Of a DNA stretch of 64,000 nucleotides, positions 62,401 to 64,000 are shown in pieces. The stretch comes from Phycisphaerae bacterium (lineage in GTDB: Bacteria > Planctomycetota > Phycisphaerae > Sedimentisphaerales > UBA12454), in the NCBI GenBank assembly GCA_041652575.1, contig JBAZHC010000006.1, forward strand, positions 1 to 64,000. The letters are read 5' to 3'. The position numbers and the translations under genes are program-made. Under the pieces are notes generated by a model. The model ran no database searches. It saw only the letters and a list, made by a program, of their open reading frames with translations, and was not told the DNA's origin. Each line of letters begins with the position of its first letter. Within the stretch, counting starts at the first letter, position 1.

Positions 62401-62943
62401 AATGTTCGCGGCGGATGGGAAGGTGTTGGAAATATCGATACAGACCCTTGTTTTGTCGATGCCGGTTATTGGGACGCCAATGGCACGCCGAGCGACGCAA
62501 ATAACGATTTCTGGGTTGACGGCGATTATCATTTGAAGAGTTTTGGCTGGCGATGGAATCCGTCCGAACAGGAGTGGGTCTTTGACAGGGTAACGAGCAG
62601 ATGTATCGACGCCGGTTCGCCGGGCTGGCCTTTAGGTAATGAGCCTTTAACTATATCGGAAGACCCGGAAAACGAATGGGGCGAAAATCTGCGAATCGAT
62701 ATGGGCTGTTACGGCGGAACCGCAGAGGCGTCGATGCCGCCTTACGATTGGGCATTATTATCCGATATGGATAACAGCGGCAAAGTTAATTTCGCGGATT
62801 ATTCTTATCTGGCACAATTTTACAGTTCATCCGGCGAAAAAATAGACGGCGATTTGAATCGCGACGGGCAGGTAGATTTCGAGGATATAAATTTAATTGC
62901 CGCCGACTGGCTCTGTTATACAGACTGGGCCTACAGCAGGTAA
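59494..62943 (+). CDS. Large secreted parallel beta-helix protein with dockerin
   Basis: 1149 residues. Signal peptide (about 10-37). The first beta-helix (about 55-500) starts with IQAAIDDACDGDIIYLAPG and has many NCIIKNNTGSG-type coils. A BACON/Ig-like domain (about 525-625: WADRIVCLKNAGNQTEGKIY) follows, then a second beta-helix (about 635-1085) that starts IQTAINAASSCDYICVMDG. A dockerin type I pair is at the C-terminus (about 1096-1145: DMDNSGKVNFADYSYLAQF, DLNRDGQVDFEDINLIAADW). Beta-helices usually bind or cleave polysaccharides. No catalytic residues are identified. The dockerin and the other dockerin protein at 0.9 kb suggest a shared attachment scheme. Confidence 0.88.
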   Translation: MTKRESCSQRLRSMYQRFSFLLLLLIFSVNAVPFISASERYVYPPPEQPSDGLNVTFAGGTVMYPNIQAAIDDACDGDIIYLAPGRYKGKGNRDLDYKGKAITVSGLDPNDPDKVAATIIDCNGTETDKHRGFYFHTGEDTNSVLCGITVTNGLHDSGSAIYCDRGSPYIHHCNIISNTARYGGGTAINVYGSSILENSTVTDNNTAYAVYSYTDYRDNSNAIMIKNCIIKNNTGSGINCGGSTEVVNCRIEKNKGSGIYMRFGGRYTTVKISNCEVMFNGTTGNQVNGGIFSASSTGVYIENSSIIGNIGTGIARCQDVNNCFIGYNSDNGLLYCQRIINSKIIGNGGDGIYYPIGINGPSQVSNCVIAKNKKRGIYFYYGTPYLSNCTIIDNDGAGVEIYKVTSLNITNCIIRDNFGEQIKGATSSTNITYTNSYKYSGAPWPEKIPYDGTGNITADPYFVSNDDFHLRSNSNCVDAGTNDANFVTEVNDIEGSPRIIDGDGNGTVTADIGAYEYNANQPVISAWADRIVCLKNAGNQTEGKIYIKNAGTGTLDYEIVSDNNWLTIITPQGTSAGEIQEVNVSIDANNLDLGDYICTVKIYDSNAANNPTDLWFCVHIGSLWTVPTDCNTIQTAINAASSCDYICVMDGNYTGPGNRDIDFLGKNIVLYSENGPENCIINCENVADGFKIISHETEAVLDGFSIINAFDKAVSLDSSSPLITNCIISNSKYGVYMRYYGSPTITNSRFNCAYAGIYGSYRYFTIKNCEFSECGILVCTGEKLLVKNCNITSTRFPSDSGIHCGNTEEVIIDRCSIYGCEESGIILTAVGEFQISHSDIRNNAFYFMSRHAGIDLGYIGHGLISNCIITNNMSNSEFHYGSPCGGIVIYYDANILVQNCLLAANTYACFAGYRCKVQFENCTFNNNRDCLLWCNDGPDVSFKNCILWEDGDLIHQEGTPDAIIDISYSNVRGGWEGVGNIDTDPCFVDAGYWDANGTPSDANNDFWVDGDYHLKSFGWRWNPSEQEWVFDRVTSRCIDAGSPGWPLGNEPLTISEDPENEWGENLRIDMGCYGGTAEASMPPYDWALLSDMDNSGKVNFADYSYLAQFYSSSGEKIDGDLNRDGQVDFEDINLIAADWLCYTDWAYSR

Positions 62944-62950
62944 TAATAAA

Positions 62951-63010
62951 ATGGATTCCCGCTGGAGTTTACCCTCGTGAAAACGGGGGCAAGAATGACA
63001 AGGGATAAAT
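62951..63010. repeat. GGATTCCCGC-type dispersed repeat
   Basis: GGATTCCCGCTGGAGTTTAC, then CGTGAAAACGGGGGCAAGAA and TGACAAGGG, resembles a widespread imperfect palindromic sequence found after genes in many bacteria. It lies just after the beta-helix gene stop and may act as a terminator. Confidence 0.5.
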
Positions 63011-63054
63011 AACCCGCCGAATAAATCAGCGGGCTTTCGGATATAAAAGAGTTT

Positions 63055-63420
63055 TCAGCCTTGCGGTTTCGAATCGTCTTTGTCCTGCAAATCCTTGAGC
63101 GAACATGGCTCGGCTGTTTTTCGATAGCCCAGAGTCTTTATTATCTCGAGAATTTCCGTCCAGCTCGGGAAAGGTTTGTTGTTGAGTTTTTTATACTGGT
63201 CGATGGCCATGATAAATTCGAACTGCTCATCGGTCATTTGTCCTTCTTCGGCGGCTTTTCTGTCGTCGGAGCGTCTTCTGCCGGGACCGCGTCTTCTGTC
63301 AAGGTCGGCCCTTCTATCGGAGCCGTCCTGTCTTGTGCCGTTTAAGCGCCTTTCCGCAACTGTCTGACGTCTTGTTGTAAAGCAATTTTCAATATGTGAT
63401 TTATATTCTTCCACTTTCAT
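63055..63420 (-). CDS. Hypothetical basic protein with arginine-rich middle
   Basis: 121 residues from ATG 63420. Residues 15-50 are very rich in Arg with RRLNGTRQDGSDRRADLDRR and RGPGRRRSDD. The C-terminal helical part (MTDEQFEFIMAIDQYKKLN, then SWTEILEIIKTLGYRKT) looks folded. No family recognised; similar arrays occur in planctomycete hypothetical proteins. It is 17 bases from the upstream DUF2007-like gene, probably one transcript. Confidence 0.7.
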   Translation of the reverse strand: MKVEEYKSHIENCFTTRRQTVAERRLNGTRQDGSDRRADLDRRRGPGRRRSDDRKAAEEGQMTDEQFEFIMAIDQYKKLNNKPFPSWTEILEIIKTLGYRKTAEPCSLKDLQDKDDSKPQG

Positions 63421-63437
63421 CACCTCATTAATTCAAA

Positions 63438-63791
63438 TTATAAATTTTCATCTTCATCATCGAAACTGTCGCTATCGCCAAATTCATCGAAGTCCGGCTC
63501 CTTGTTCCAGTTGTCATGGTCGTTGAAGGCATCGTCGAGGAAATTATCGAAACTCTGCTCGGATTCGATAAGTTCCTGGGCCTGTTCGAGATAGTTTTCC
63601 GGAACCATTACCGCTGTGCCTATAACTTCCGAAGAATAACTTTTCTGTGTGGCGATTACGGCTGGAATGTTATGCCCTGCAAGTATATCCTTGTATTCAT
63701 TTGCAAGGTCAACATCCTCAGCGATTGCAACGGTCACATAATCCTCCAAAGCCGTTCTCTGGTCATCACTTCTATTCTCATTAGTATTCAT
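63438..63791 (-). CDS. DUF2007-like small protein
   Basis: 117 residues. VTVAIAEDVDLANEYKDIL, then GHNIPAVIA and GTAVMVPENYLEQAQELI, fits the DUF2007 (putative signal-transducing) fold. An acidic tail (about 85-117) follows. First gene of a two-gene minus-strand unit. Function unknown. Confidence 0.75.
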   Translation of the reverse strand: MNTNENRSDDQRTALEDYVTVAIAEDVDLANEYKDILAGHNIPAVIATQKSYSSEVIGTAVMVPENYLEQAQELIESEQSFDNFLDDAFNDHDNWNKEPDFDEFGDSDSFDDEDENL

Positions 63792-63889
63792 AATTCTGAC
63801 TCCAATCTCGATATAGTCAAAATGACCCTTTCAAGGGGTTCCTAAGCTGTTTTCGACAAAAAACAGGGGCTATATAATCTAAAAACTGG

Positions 63890-63960
63890 TGCAAAAGGCT
63901 TAATAAGTGCATAATTTTGCATTTTTACGGAATTTTTTTGTTGCAAAAGGTCTTATAAGT
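63890..63960. repeat. Two direct repeats upstream of the DUF2007-like gene
   Basis: TGCAAAAGGCTTAATAAGT (63890-63908) and TGCAAAAGGTCTTATAAGT (63942-63960) differ at few positions and are 52 bases apart. On the minus strand they lie 100-170 bases upstream of the ATG at 63791 and could be regulator sites. Confidence 0.5.
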
Positions 63961-64000
63961 ATTCAAAATACGACCCAGAAGTCGGTCATTGTCGTAAAGG

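Overview
The window looks like a chromosomal segment of an anaerobic planctomycete of the Phycisphaerae/Sedimentisphaerales type. The evidence is a PEP-CTERM protein, dockerin-tailed secreted proteins, LamG and parallel beta-helix exoproteins, a eukaryote-like glycyl-tRNA synthetase, and many oxygen-sensitive or oxygen-defence enzymes (hybrid cluster protein, superoxide reductase, rubrerythrin-like protein, ferredoxin oxidoreductase). The taxonomic call is inference; no rRNA or tRNA gene was seen.

Layout. 0-2.1 kb: surface proteins on the minus strand. 2.8-5.3 kb: GTP-dependent PEP carboxykinase, then the wreck of a nucleotidyltransferase gene pair. 5.3-11.9 kb: minus-strand LamG exoprotein and a MarR-headed cluster (TPR protein, lipoprotein, FG-GAP membrane protein, hydrolase). 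12.2-17.6 kb: tandem CPA2/CBS antiporters, rnpA, yidD, a MerR-like protein and an MCE protein. 17.7-24.2 kb: one operon for aryl-pyruvate/aryl-acid use (IorAB, PaaK-type CoA ligase, TRAP transporter). 24.2-29.9 kb: Nudix, DUF2617-like and CPBP proteins, a MagIII-like glycosylase, and hypF-hypC without a hydrogenase. 29.9-37.6 kb: iron, superoxide and nitric-oxide stress genes (SOR, ferritin, rubrerythrin-like, flavin reductase-rubredoxin, G6PDH, Rrf2, class III HCP, cupin, ferredoxin, permease). 37.6-43.7 kb: two MNT/HEPN pairs flanking asnS, glyS and small genes. 43.7-50.2 kb: a TPP-riboswitch-controlled thiFSGH-HD-prmC operon and pheT. 50.2-52.4 kb: a sodium symporter and an HNH-AP2 protein. 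52.9-56.0 kb: an AT-rich three-gene island with a GHKL ATPase. 56.4-64 kb: class II photolyase, a pair of candidate small RNAs, an MBL-fold hydrolase, a giant beta-helix dockerin protein and two small cytosolic proteins.

Most noteworthy are: (1) the island at 52.9-56.0 kb (small conserved-looking protein, winged-helix-like protein, GHKL/MORC-like ATPase), bounded on both sides by clusters of dispersed repeats and a candidate for an undescribed defence system; (2) two similar promoter-hairpin-T-run units at 58.05-58.41 kb whose loops carry CTCCTC anti-Shine-Dalgarno sequence; (3) a palindromic element inserted in frame in rnpA. The segment is also rich in degenerate dispersed repeats that sit in gene ends, start regions and promoters.
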